Source: Allosphingosinicella deserti (GTDB taxonomy: Bacteria; Pseudomonadota; Alphaproteobacteria; Sphingomonadales; Sphingomonadaceae). Taken from it: a DNA stretch of 64,000 nt. Numbering within the stretch: the first letter of the stretch is position 1; the number at the start of each line of letters is the position of its first letter. A program made the position numbers and the translations under genes. The stretch spans positions 1-64,000 of the forward strand of contig NZ_PXYI01000009.1 of assembly GCF_003012735.1 (NCBI RefSeq), given 5' to 3'. The notes below the pieces were generated by a model that searched no databases, was not told where the DNA came from, and saw nothing but the letters and a program-made list of their open reading frames with translations. Shown here one piece after another: positions 8,665-17,342 of this stretch.

Positions 8665-10086
8665 TCAGCCGAGCCGGGAAGTCTCCAAAACCGCGGGTGC
8701 TTCGGGCATGCGCAGGCTGAAACGGAAGGTACAGCCGCCTTCCGGCTCGTTGTGCGCCGAGATTCGGCCGCCATGAGCCTCGATGATCGTCCGGGAAATC
8801 GACAGGCCCACACCCATGCCACCGGCTTTCGTTGTCGTGAACGGCTCGAACAAGCGCGCAAGTGCGTCGCCGGAGAGGCCGGGGCCGCTGTCCTGGACGG
8901 AGATGTCGACCATGTTCCCGATGCGCGTTGCGGCGATCCTCAGCATCCGGGTTGGAGACTCGGCCATTGCCTCCGCAGAGTTGCGAACGAGGTTGACGAG
9001 AACCTGCTGGATCTGGATCGGATCGGCCAAGGCAAGGAGGGACGGGGGAACTGAGACCTTCACCTCCGGCTGCCGTTCCGCGAAATCAATCAAGCCCAGC
9101 TTTAGCGCATCGTCAACCAGGTCGACGATGCGGACCACCTCCGTGCGTGCGGTCTCGCGCGCGCACATGCGGCGGAGCCGGCGGATGATGTCGCCTGCAC
9201 GCAGGCTGGCGCCCTTGATCGCCGTCAGCGCACCGACGATCGGATCGTCTTGCGCGGCTTCGCGCTGTTTGCAGACGATCTCCGCCGTCGCGGCATAATT
9301 GGAAATGGCGGTGAGCGGTTGGTTAAGCTCGTGGGCGAGGGTCGACGCCATCGTTCCCATCGCGCTGACCCGCGCAACGTGGATCAACTCCGAGGTGAGC
9401 CTACGGACCTTGTCCTCGGCATCCACCTGGTCGGTGATGTCGGTACCCTCGCTGAACACGCCGATGATCCTCCCTTCGGCGTCGCGATACGGATGCGCAA
9501 CCCAGTTGACCACGCGTTCGAACCGCGGATCCTCATAGTGTTCGGAGAGGTTAACGCGGACCCGGCGCGCTGAATACGGAACGCCCGTGCGGTACACTTC
9601 GTCCATGATCGGGATGATGCCGATCCGCAGCACGGACGGGAAAAGCTCGGCGACCTCGCGTCCGATCAGACGATCGCGGCTTCGCTGCACCAGCGCCTCA
9701 TAGGCCGAGTTCACGAACTCGAACCGATGCTCTGGTCCGCGCGAGATCGCCATGAAGCTCGGGCTTTGCTCGAACAGATTGTGTAGGCGATCCCGGTCGT
9801 TCTCGACGCGCAAGCGCTCCGCAGTCTCGATCGCGGTTCGTGCGGCTGATTCGCGTCGAAGGTCCCGCGCCCGCAGCACCAGCAAGGCCGTTGCGCAAAG
9901 GCCCGCGAAGAAGACGATGACCAGCAATTCGTCGAGTTCCCATTGCTCGTGCGCAGCGCTGAAGGTGGTGAGCGCCTCGAAGCCGTCGTAGCGGATCGAC
10001 AGGATCGTCAGCAGGGCGCCGGTGACGACGATCCATACTCTCTCGCCACGCTTGGCAATGAACTGAGCCCAGCCCCGATCGATCAT
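8665..10086 (-). CDS. PAS-domain sensor histidine kinase, FixL-type HisKA
   Basis: Membrane-bound histidine kinase of 473 aa. Two transmembrane helices lie at about residues 17-32 and 52-70, then a PAS domain (about 95-225, NLFEQSPSFMAISRG onward, with VFSEGTDITDQ at its end). The H-box is LAHELNQPLTAISNYA, the form seen in FixL/TodS-like kinases, and the ATPase has N-box NLVRNSAEAM, DSGPGL and GVGLSISRTIIEAHGG. ATG 10086 was chosen because GGGGGA precedes it and the helix begins just after; the frame is open upstream. There is no response regulator next to it, so it is an orphan. No haem-binding signature was verified in the PAS domain, so the signal is unknown. Confidence 0.9.
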   Translation of the reverse strand: MIDRGWAQFIAKRGERVWIVVTGALLTILSIRYDGFEALTTFSAAHEQWELDELLVIVFFAGLCATALLVLRARDLRRESAARTAIETAERLRVENDRDRLHNLFEQSPSFMAISRGPEHRFEFVNSAYEALVQRSRDRLIGREVAELFPSVLRIGIIPIMDEVYRTGVPYSARRVRVNLSEHYEDPRFERVVNWVAHPYRDAEGRIIGVFSEGTDITDQVDAEDKVRRLTSELIHVARVSAMGTMASTLAHELNQPLTAISNYAATAEIVCKQREAAQDDPIVGALTAIKGASLRAGDIIRRLRRMCARETARTEVVRIVDLVDDALKLGLIDFAERQPEVKVSVPPSLLALADPIQIQQVLVNLVRNSAEAMAESPTRMLRIAATRIGNMVDISVQDSGPGLSGDALARLFEPFTTTKAGGMGVGLSISRTIIEAHGGRISAHNEPEGGCTFRFSLRMPEAPAVLETSRLG

Positions 10087-10230
10087 GAAGAATCCCCCAC
10101 GCCGCGCGGCCACAAGCGCGCATTCACTATGCCGATGCCGCAAGCATCCTGACGCGCGAGCGATTAACCTCCAGACCACAAGCGACTCTGAATGCATAAC
10201 TCAGTAATTCCCCTCTCGCCGACGCAGCGT

Positions 10231-10801
10231 CTACAGATCCGGTGGGATGGTTGGACCCAGATTGTTCAGGAACGCGCTCTTGAAACCGGCTTCCGTGATC
10301 GATGCCGCGAGCGTTTCGCGCCGGACACTGTCGAACGCGCTCCTCGTGAATTGTATGTCGGCATACTTCACGCTCAGCCCATGCTCGTCGGGAACGTCTC
10401 CGTCCTGGATGTTCAGCGCCGCGACGCACCCCGACGCCTCGAGCGCATTGCCGGCTGGCGATCAGCGACACGAAATCGCGCAGGTAGAGCACGAGCCCGT
10501 TGATCTCCGAGGCGGTGACGAACCGGTCAGGGATGGCGGCGTCGCCATCGCAGGTTGATCAAAGCAATCGGGCGTCCTGCTGTAAGCGACGTCTGATAGG
10601 TGCGATCAACTGCCAGTGATCAGCGCAATCGGACATCAGATTGCGAATTCGAACGACGAGCAGATTTGCTTGTGGGGGGAGCAGGACGACGGGCGCGCCC
10701 GATGCCAGCGACGCACATGGCTGAGCTCGTGCTCGTTGTCTGATCCTCGGGTTTACCGGAGAAGAGGAGCGATATAGGTCACGTCGTCCACTGTCCGTCA
10801 A
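10231..10801 (-). pseudogene. Broken gene of unknown family (frameshift and stop)
   Basis: Between the sensor kinase and mazG the minus strand keeps protein-like sequence in two frames. The 3' part, ending at TAG 10231-10233, reads GNALEASGCVAALNIQDGDV, then SVKYADIQFTRSAF, and ends NNLGPTIPPDL. Upstream of about 10460 the reading moves to another frame (PDRFVTASEINGLVLYLRDF, about 10475-10531), where an in-frame TGA at 10559-10561 interrupts it. A further open stretch in that second frame reaches 10801 and contains LLVVRIRNLMSDCADHWQLI, so the remnant may extend there. The frameshift lies near 10455-10470. I do not recognise the family. Confidence is good for 10231-10558 and weaker upstream. 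Confidence 0.6.
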
Positions 10802-10815
10802 GGCCAGGATTTTAC

Positions 10816-10829
10816 ATAATGTATATTAT
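10816..10829. promoter_or_regulatory. AT-rich inverted repeat upstream of mazG
   Basis: ATAAT-GTAT-ATTAT is a perfect 5-bp inverted repeat with a 4-base spacer, in an otherwise GC-rich region and 21 bases before the mazG start. It could be a -10 region or an operator. The role is inferred from position and base composition only. Confidence 0.35.
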
Positions 10830-10850
10830 CACACTTTGCGAGGCGCGCTG

Positions 10851-11612
10851 ATGAATGGCCCTTCCGGTGAGGCTTCCCCGCTGCACGAGCTCGTCACGAT
10901 CATGGAGCGGTTGCGGGATCCGGAGAGCGGCTGTCCATGGGACCGCGAGCAGACCTTCGAAACAATCGCCCCATACACGATCGAGGAAGCCTATGAGGTC
11001 GCCGACGCGATCGGACGTGGCGACATGGCCGATCTCCAGGACGAACTGGGAGATCTGCAGCTTCAGGTCGTCTATCACAGCAGGATCGCCGAGGAGCGCG
11101 GCGCCTTCGCGCTCGACGACGTCATCCGCGCGGTCAGCGCCAAGATGATCCGGCGGCATCCGCACATCTTCGGCGGCGCCGCCGAAAGCCCCGGCTGGGA
11201 AGCGATCAAGGCCACCGAGCGCGGCTCCAAGCAGGATGCCAGCGCGCTTGCCGGTGTCGCGCGCGCGCTGCCGGCGCTGAAGCGCGCGGAGAAGATCCAA
11301 GCACGCGCCGCGCGCGTCGGCTTCGACTGGCCGGACATTTCGGGCCCGCGTGCGAAGATCGACGAGGAAATCGCCGAGGTCGAAGCCGCGGTCACCGATG
11401 AGGAACGGGAGTCCGAGGTGGGCGACCTGCTCTTTTCCGTGGTGAATTATGCCCGGCACCTCGGCATCGACCCGGAAGCCGCCCTTCGAAACGCCGTCGA
11501 GCGCTTCGAGCGTCGTTTTCGCAAGGTCGAAGAGATTGCCGATAAACCCCTGAAAGAGATACAGATCGAAGACCTCGAGGCGCTGTGGCAACAGGCGAAG
11601 CGCATCATCTGA
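10851..11612 (+). CDS. mazG: Nucleoside triphosphate pyrophosphohydrolase MazG
   Basis: Hydrolyses (d)NTPs to the monophosphate and pyrophosphate; family members act in housecleaning and in ppGpp-related stress. The 253-aa length matches two MazG domains. Domain 1 has CPWDREQTFETIAPYTIEEA followed by DELGDLQLQVVYHS, the EExxE...ExxD metal motif. Domain 2 has KIDEEIAEVEAA and ESEVGDLLFSVVNYARHLG. ATG 10851 was preferred because GAGG at 10840-10843 lies 7 bases upstream; an in-frame TTG at 10836 is less likely. The gene converges on hflX, with only 35 bases between the stops. Confidence 0.95.
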   Translation: MNGPSGEASPLHELVTIMERLRDPESGCPWDREQTFETIAPYTIEEAYEVADAIGRGDMADLQDELGDLQLQVVYHSRIAEERGAFALDDVIRAVSAKMIRRHPHIFGGAAESPGWEAIKATERGSKQDASALAGVARALPALKRAEKIQARAARVGFDWPDISGPRAKIDEEIAEVEAAVTDEERESEVGDLLFSVVNYARHLGIDPEAALRNAVERFERRFRKVEEIADKPLKEIQIEDLEALWQQAKRII

Positions 11613-11647
11613 CGCCGCCCGGTCTTCGTTCGGGACTCCTACGCGCT

Positions 11648-12883
11648 CTACCCCTGGCGCGCCTGGAAGCGCGCCCAGTCTGCGTCCGACAAGCGCACGT
11701 CATAATCGGTAGTCAGACCCTCATTCCGCTGATCGACGACTTCGCCGTTCGCATAAAGCCAGGCGATCGCCTCACCGTCGGTGGCGTCGAGTGTGATCCG
11801 GCGCACGATCGCTCCCTTGCGGAGAAGCTTGCCTGCGCAGGCAAGCAAGCTGTCGACCCCTTCTCCACTCAGCGCCGAGAGGACGACCACCTCCTCACGC
11901 CGCGCCGCCTCGGCCTGCACGGCCTCCGCATCCTCTGCGCTCAACAGGTCGATCTTGTTCCAGGCTTCGATCAGGGGCGCACCCCCCTCCTCCCGACGAG
12001 CCCCGATCTCGGTCAGCACCCGCTCTACGTCGTCGCGCTGCGCGTCGCTATCGTGGTGAGAGATGTCACGGACATGGATGATGAGGTCCGCCGAGATCAC
12101 TTCCTCGAGCGTGGCGCGGAACGCCGCGACCAGCTGGGTAGGGAGTTCCGAGATAAAGCCGACCGTGTCGCTGAGGATCGCCTTGTCGAAGCCCGGCAGG
12201 GGGATCTCCCGCATTGTCGGATCGAGGGTCGCGAACAGAAGGTTTTCGGCCATGACGTCCGCCTTGGTCAGGCGGTTGAACAGGGTCGACTTTCCGGCAT
12301 TGGTATAGCCGACCAGCGCAATCACCGGCCATGGCGCCCGTTGCCGCCGCGCCCGATGAAGGTTGCGGGTCCGGGTGACCTGCTCGAGCTCCTTGCGAAG
12401 CTTGGCCATGCGATCACGGATCAGGCGGCGATCGGCTTCGATCTGGGTTTCACCGGGACCGCCGAGGAAGCCGAAGCCGCCCCTCTGGCGTTCGAGGTGA
12501 GTCCAGCTGCGCACCAGCCGCCCGGCCTGATAATCGAGATGGGCGAGTTCGACCTGCAGCCGCCCTTCCGCGGTTGCTGCGCGCTCCCCGAAAATCTCCA
12601 GAATCAGGCCGGTGCGGTCGATCACTTTGGCCTTGGTGCCGGTCTCGAGATTCTTCTGCTGAATGGGGGTGATCGGCGAGTCGACGATCAGCAATTCGGC
12701 CTGATGGCCCTCGAGCGCTTCGGCGATCCGCTCCATTTGCCCCTTGCCGAACAAGGTTGCCGGGCGCGCGGCGCGGATCTTGAAGTGAAGCTTCTCGATG
12801 ACCTCGATGCCGATCGCCTCGGCGAGGCCGGCGGCCTCGTCGAGACGCGCTTCGATGTCGCGCGGATTGTCGTTCCCGCCCAT
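11648..12883 (-). CDS. hflX: GTPase HflX
   Basis: Ribosome-associated GTPase that rescues or splits stalled ribosomes. The 411-aa form carries the HflX N-terminal domain (PRDIEARLDEAAGLAEAIG, then VIDRTGLILEIFGERA), the linker with GFGFLGGPGETQIEADRR (GGxGExxxE) and the G domain with GYTNAGKSTLFN (G1), DTVGFI (G3) and NKID (G4). ATG 12883 is the first ATG/GTG/TTG start, but 24 further in-frame codons back to a CTG at 12953-12955 look coding (VFNRDVDAEFTRGTRAIVAL), and that CTG overlaps the hfq stop. The true protein may therefore be 435 aa. It is the last gene of the dusB-ntrY-ntrX-hfq-hflX row. Confidence 0.95.
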   Translation of the reverse strand: MGGNDNPRDIEARLDEAAGLAEAIGIEVIEKLHFKIRAARPATLFGKGQMERIAEALEGHQAELLIVDSPITPIQQKNLETGTKAKVIDRTGLILEIFGERAATAEGRLQVELAHLDYQAGRLVRSWTHLERQRGGFGFLGGPGETQIEADRRLIRDRMAKLRKELEQVTRTRNLHRARRQRAPWPVIALVGYTNAGKSTLFNRLTKADVMAENLLFATLDPTMREIPLPGFDKAILSDTVGFISELPTQLVAAFRATLEEVISADLIIHVRDISHHDSDAQRDDVERVLTEIGARREEGGAPLIEAWNKIDLLSAEDAEAVQAEAARREEVVVLSALSGEGVDSLLACAGKLLRKGAIVRRITLDATDGEAIAWLYANGEVVDQRNEGLTTDYDVRLSDADWARFQARQG

Positions 12884-12951
12884 GTCCGGCAGGGCGACAA
12901 TGGCCCGGGTGCCGCGGGTGAATTCCGCGTCGACATCGCGATTGAAGACGC

Positions 12952-13449
12952 TCAGGCTGCCGACTCCTCGTCTTCATGGTCCATGAAGCTCACCGGCCGC
13001 TCGGGCTGCACGGTGGACACGGCATGCTTGTAGACGAGCTGGCTGAGGCCATCGCGCTCGAGCAGCATGCAGAACAGATCGAAGGCGACGATCTCGCCCT
13101 GGAGCATCACGCCATTCACCAGGAACATCGTCACCGGCTCGCCGGAGCGGCGGACGGCGCCGAGGAACACTTCCTGGAGGAGGGTCGGCTTGCGCTTCTC
13201 CATCTGCTCGTCGAACGCCCGCTCGATCTCTTCAAGATTGAGCGGCTGTGCCGGCATGATCGTTGAGATGGCATGCTTGTAGACAAGCTGCGCCTGACCG
13301 TCGCGGCGCAAAAGCACCGAAAAATTGTCGAACCAGGTGATGATGCCCTGGAGCTTGACGCCCTTCACCAGAAACATGGTGACGGGGGTCTTCGCGCGCC
13401 TCAGGCTGTTTAGGAACATGTCCTGGAGGTTATTGACCTTGTCGGCCAT
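12952..13449 (-). CDS. hfq: RNA chaperone Hfq, tandem two-domain form
   Basis: Sm-like RNA chaperone that pairs small RNAs with mRNAs. At 165 aa it is twice the usual size, because two full Hfq domains lie in tandem. Domain 1 (residues about 6-68) has [21 protein letters not shown] and YKHAIST. Domain 2 (about 89-150) has [20 protein letters not shown] and YKHAVST. Both keep the conserved Gln (Q9, Q92), the rim arginine pair (R17-R18, R100-R101) and the proximal YKH (57-59, 140-142). The ring should then form from three chains; this is inferred. AAGGAGAA precedes the ATG. The gene follows ntrX (149 bases) and runs into hflX. Confidence 0.97.
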   Translation of the reverse strand: MADKVNNLQDMFLNSLRRAKTPVTMFLVKGVKLQGIITWFDNFSVLLRRDGQAQLVYKHAISTIMPAQPLNLEEIERAFDEQMEKRKPTLLQEVFLGAVRRSGEPVTMFLVNGVMLQGEIVAFDLFCMLLERDGLSQLVYKHAVSTVQPERPVSFMDHEDEESAA

Positions 13450-13598
13450 TCCCTTTTCTCCTTATTGGCGGGACGAGCCCGCACGTGGTGCCGTCCCAAG
13501 GGCGGCGCTTAGATAATCGGGGCTGAACGCCCCGCTTTCAATATCATGGGCCACGATGCGGAGCCAGAATTGCGCACCACGGTCCCGATTTGAACCGG

Positions 13599-14987
13599 TC
13601 AATCGTTGTCGTCACCCCGCGTGTCGGCGATGCCGAGCGCCTTGAGCTTGCGATGCAAGGCCGATCGCTCCATGCCGATGAAGGTTGCGGTCCGCGAGAT
13701 GTTGCCCGAGAATCGACGGATCTGAACCTTCAGATATTCGCGCTCGAACGTCTCGCGTGCTTCCCGCAACGGCGTGCCCATGATCGCTTTGACCGCCTCG
13801 CCGGGGCTGAGGCTCGCCTGCTCGTTGAGCAGCTCCGGGGGCAGCATGTCGATCTCGATTGATCCGACGCGTGCGCCGGGCGCCAGGATGATCGTGCGCT
13901 CGATGACGTTGCGCAGCTGGCGGACGTTGCCCGGCCAATCATAGGCCTGAAGCGCGGCGACCGCGTCTGAGGAGAAATTCGGCGTTTGCAGCCTCTGCTC
14001 GGCCGCATAACGAGCCGCGAAATGCGAGACGAGCTCGGGGATGTCCTCACGACGCTCCGCAAGCGCTGGCAGATGGACCGGCACCACGTTCAGGCGGTAG
14101 AATAGATCTTCACGGAAACGCCCTCCGGCAATCTCCTCGGAGAGCGTTCGAGCGGTCGAAGAAACCACCCGCATGTCGACCTTGACCACGCGCTGGCCGC
14201 CGACCCGGGTAAAGCTCTGGTCGGTGAGGACGCGCAGGATCTTCGCCTGGGCGGGAAGCGGCATGTCGGCGATCTCGTCCAGGAACAGCGTGCCGCCATG
14301 CGCCTGCTCGAGCAGGCCCGGACGGGCGAGCTCGCCCCCCTCCTCCACGCCGAACAATTCCTCCTCGACCCGCTCCGGGGTCATCCGCGCAGCGCTGACG
14401 ACGATGAACGGTCCCTGCGTGCGATTGCTCCACGCATGGAGCAGACGTGCGGCGACCTCCTTGCCGACTCCGGCTGGACCGGTGATCAGCACACGGCTGC
14501 CGGTGCCCGCGACCCGCTTCAACGTTGCACGAACGGCGTTGATCGCGATGCTCGAGCCGGTGAGCTCGGTCTCCTGCCCGATCTGGGCGCGCAATGTGGC
14601 ATTCTCGCGACGGAGGCGATCGGTCTCGGTCGCACGCGCGACAAGGTGAAGGAGGTGGCCTGCCTCGAATGGCTTCTCGATGAAATCGACTGCGCCCTGC
14701 CGGATCGCTGCCACCGCCGTGTCGAGATTGCCGTGCCCGGAAATCATCAGCACCGGCAGGGTCGGATCCCGCCGCTTGATTTCCTCGAGCAATTGCAGGC
14801 CGTCGAGCTTCGATCCCTGCAGCCACACGTCGAGCAGCACCAGCGACGGGCGCCGTTCCGCGAGGGCCGCAAACACCTCGTTGCTGTTGGCAGCCGTGCG
14901 CGCGGCGTAGCCCTCATCCTCGAGAACCCCCGAAACGAGGTCTCTGATATCCTGTTCGTCGTCGACTATGAGTATGTCGAGGGCCAT
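13599..14987 (-). CDS. ntrX: Response regulator NtrX (sigma-54 activator-like)
   Basis: NtrC-family response regulator, 462 aa, partner of NtrY. The receiver domain (1-120) has DDEQD, the phospho-acceptor in LLDVWLQGSK, and EKPFE. The AAA+ domain has a Walker A of the form GPAGVGKE and Walker B LFLDEIAD. The GAFTGA loop that contacts sigma-54 is missing: the segment after EEELFG reads VEEGGELARPGLLEQAHGG. A Fis-type helix-turn-helix closes the protein (ISRTATFIGMERSALHRKLK). The stop of ntrY lies 2 bases before its ATG. It may control nitrogen, redox or envelope genes, but without GAFTGA it is unlikely to act as a standard sigma-54 activator. Confidence 0.95.
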   Translation of the reverse strand: MALDILIVDDEQDIRDLVSGVLEDEGYAARTAANSNEVFAALAERRPSLVLLDVWLQGSKLDGLQLLEEIKRRDPTLPVLMISGHGNLDTAVAAIRQGAVDFIEKPFEAGHLLHLVARATETDRLRRENATLRAQIGQETELTGSSIAINAVRATLKRVAGTGSRVLITGPAGVGKEVAARLLHAWSNRTQGPFIVVSAARMTPERVEEELFGVEEGGELARPGLLEQAHGGTLFLDEIADMPLPAQAKILRVLTDQSFTRVGGQRVVKVDMRVVSSTARTLSEEIAGGRFREDLFYRLNVVPVHLPALAERREDIPELVSHFAARYAAEQRLQTPNFSSDAVAALQAYDWPGNVRQLRNVIERTIILAPGARVGSIEIDMLPPELLNEQASLSPGEAVKAIMGTPLREARETFEREYLKVQIRRFSGNISRTATFIGMERSALHRKLKALGIADTRGDDND

Positions 14988-14989
14988 AT

Positions 14990-17242
14990 CTAACCGTTTG
15001 CCGCCATGTCTCTAAGGTCCTGATTCTCGCCCGCCCCGTCCAGGCGCGCGAGGGTCTCCGCATCGAAGGCAAGCCGCACGATCGTGCCGCCGCCCGGAGC
15101 ATCCTCGAAGGAAATGCTCCCGAAATGTTCTTCGACGATCTTCTTGACGATCGCCAGGCCGAGGCCCGTGCCCTTCACCCGCGTCGTCATATAGGGTTCG
15201 GTTAGGCGTCCCCGATCCGGCGGCAGGCCGATGCCCGTATCCTGGACATCGATGCACACCCGCCCTGCCCCTTCGCGAACAATCATTGCAATGGTTTCGG
15301 CGCTGCCCGCGCGCCCGTCGTCGCGCTTCTGCTGGATGGCTTCAACCGCATTCTTGACGACGTTGGTCAACGCCTGGCCGAGCTGGCGCCTGTCGCAGAC
15401 GAGAAGCGGTGACGGTTCGGGCGCGTCGAGGCTGAATGCAATATCCGGGTGCGCGACCTCGTGCAGGAATAGCGCGTGGCGGGCGACCTCGGCCACCGAT
15501 TCTTGGCGAAAGATTGGTTTCGGCATCCGTGCGAAAGACGAGAATTCGTCCACCATCCGCCGGAGATCGCCGACTTGACGCACGATCGTGCCGGTCAGCT
15601 GCTCGAACGTCCCGGGGTCCGAGCTGATCTCCTTGCCGTATCGCCGCTGCAGGCGCTCCGCCGCAAGCTGGATCGGAGTCAGCGGGTTCTTGATTTCGTG
15701 TGCGATCCGCCGAGCGACATCGGACCAGGCGGCTCGGCGTTGGTCGAGCAACTGCTCTGTGATGTCGTCGAATGTCAGTACGTATCCGCTCTCGACGCGC
15801 ACGCGCTTCACCGCAAGCGTCCGTGGCTCGCCCGCGCTCGCAACCTGTATGATGTCCTCGCGTTCGCGGCCGTCGAGGAACTTGTTCAGCTCAGGCGCGA
15901 GATCGGCAAGCTTGCGCCCGGCGGCGGCTTCCTTGTCGGTCTTGAGCAATGCCTCCGCCGAACTGTTGGTCAGACGGACCTCGCGGTCTTCGTCAACCGA
16001 GATCACGCCCGCGCTGACGCCCGAGAGCACCGCCTCCATGAACATTCGCCGGCTGTCGAGTTGCCCGTTGGCCGACACCAGCGCACCGGTCTGCTCTTCA
16101 AGCCGCCGGGTCATGCGATTGAACGCGTTGCCGAGCGTACCGACCTCGTCGCGGACCGTCGACGGGGGGACGCGGGCGGAAAGATCGCCCGCAGTGACCT
16201 TCTTTGCGGCATCTACCAGTTCGGACACGGGCCGTACCAGCTTGTCGGCGACCTTGAGCGCGATCCACACCGCGGCCCCGGTGATCAGCAAGGATACGAG
16301 AATCAACGCCGCATTGAAACGCAGCTGCAGCACGCGCGCGCGCTTGACCAGGCTGTTATAGGATTTGAGAACTTCCTCGGCTCGCTGGAGCTGCTCGACC
16401 ATCGAGTTATCGTGGACACGCGCCGCGTAGAGGTAGGTGTTTTCGCCGAACTTTATTGGGGTGATTACGCCCATCCGGTCTGCTTCGCGGACCACCACGC
16501 TGGCCTGCCCCTTGCGCAAGGGCGCGATCCGTTCCTGCGTGACCACCTTCTCCAGCTGCCGGTCGTAAGGATTGACCAGGGCAAGCGTCTGCACGCCGCG
16601 ATCCGGCGTCACCTGGACGATCAGCGCTTCGGAGAGGTTCCGATACAGGGTCTGGCGGCCGAAGCCTTCCATGAACTCGAGGCTGTCGATCGGATAATTA
16701 GGGAGGAAATAGTCGGAGAGATCGGCGCTCATCGTCACGGTTTCCTTGACGACTCGGTCCCTCTCCTGCGTGTAGGCTTGTCGTCCCAGCGTATTGGCAT
16801 TCTCGATCATGGTCCGTGCGCCCGGCGAGAACCAGAATTCGTTGCCCACCTGGAAGATCAGGGATGCGAAGACCACCACCATCAAGGTCGGAACCGCGGC
16901 GATCAGGGAGAAGATGGCGACGAGGCGCACATGCAGGCGTCCCTTGCCCCCGATCGGTGATCGCGCGGCGCGGCGCATCGCGAAGCGGCGGGCGACGAGC
17001 ACCATCAGCGCCATCGCCGGAACGAGATTCGCGACCAGGAGCGTCGCGACAACCGGAGGGGTAAGCAGCCCCTCCTCGCCTTGCTGGGTGCTGACGATGA
17101 AGTAGGTGATGCCGACGATCGCGACGAGAAGCGCCACGGTGAGCAGCTCGACGATCGGCAGGATACGCCGTCCCAAGGTCACTCGAAGCCGGCGCCGCCA
17201 GCGTGGCCTTGTCTCTGCGGGAATCTGCGCTTCAGCGTTCAC
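14990..17242 (-). CDS. ntrY: Sensor histidine kinase NtrY
   Basis: Membrane sensor kinase of 750 aa, cognate to NtrX. Order of domains: two to three N-terminal transmembrane helices (VELLTVALLVAIVGITYFIV, VATLLVANLVPAMALMVLVA, LVAIFSLIAAVPTLMVVVF), a periplasmic region of about 160 residues, a further helix (FNAALILVSLLITGAAVWIA), HAMP (PVSELVDAAKKVTAGDLSAR), a PAS-like segment, H-box RRIAHEIKNPLTPIQLAAER and an ATPase with VVKNAVEAI, DTGIGLP and GTGLGLAIVKKIVEEHFG. GTG 17242 is taken as the start because it opens the conserved region before the first helix. dusB lies just upstream on the same strand, without ntrB and ntrC between them. Confidence 0.94.
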   Translation of the reverse strand: MNAEAQIPAETRPRWRRRLRVTLGRRILPIVELLTVALLVAIVGITYFIVSTQQGEEGLLTPPVVATLLVANLVPAMALMVLVARRFAMRRAARSPIGGKGRLHVRLVAIFSLIAAVPTLMVVVFASLIFQVGNEFWFSPGARTMIENANTLGRQAYTQERDRVVKETVTMSADLSDYFLPNYPIDSLEFMEGFGRQTLYRNLSEALIVQVTPDRGVQTLALVNPYDRQLEKVVTQERIAPLRKGQASVVVREADRMGVITPIKFGENTYLYAARVHDNSMVEQLQRAEEVLKSYNSLVKRARVLQLRFNAALILVSLLITGAAVWIALKVADKLVRPVSELVDAAKKVTAGDLSARVPPSTVRDEVGTLGNAFNRMTRRLEEQTGALVSANGQLDSRRMFMEAVLSGVSAGVISVDEDREVRLTNSSAEALLKTDKEAAAGRKLADLAPELNKFLDGREREDIIQVASAGEPRTLAVKRVRVESGYVLTFDDITEQLLDQRRAAWSDVARRIAHEIKNPLTPIQLAAERLQRRYGKEISSDPGTFEQLTGTIVRQVGDLRRMVDEFSSFARMPKPIFRQESVAEVARHALFLHEVAHPDIAFSLDAPEPSPLLVCDRRQLGQALTNVVKNAVEAIQQKRDDGRAGSAETIAMIVREGAGRVCIDVQDTGIGLPPDRGRLTEPYMTTRVKGTGLGLAIVKKIVEEHFGSISFEDAPGGGTIVRLAFDAETLARLDGAGENQDLRDMAANG

Positions 17243-17342
17243 CCTGCAGGGCTACCACAACGTTGTGGCAAAAAGAACACAGTATATGCGTTGAAACCTA
17301 ACGCTCCGTCGCGCGGGGCGCGGGCTTGGTCGACGTCAGGGA

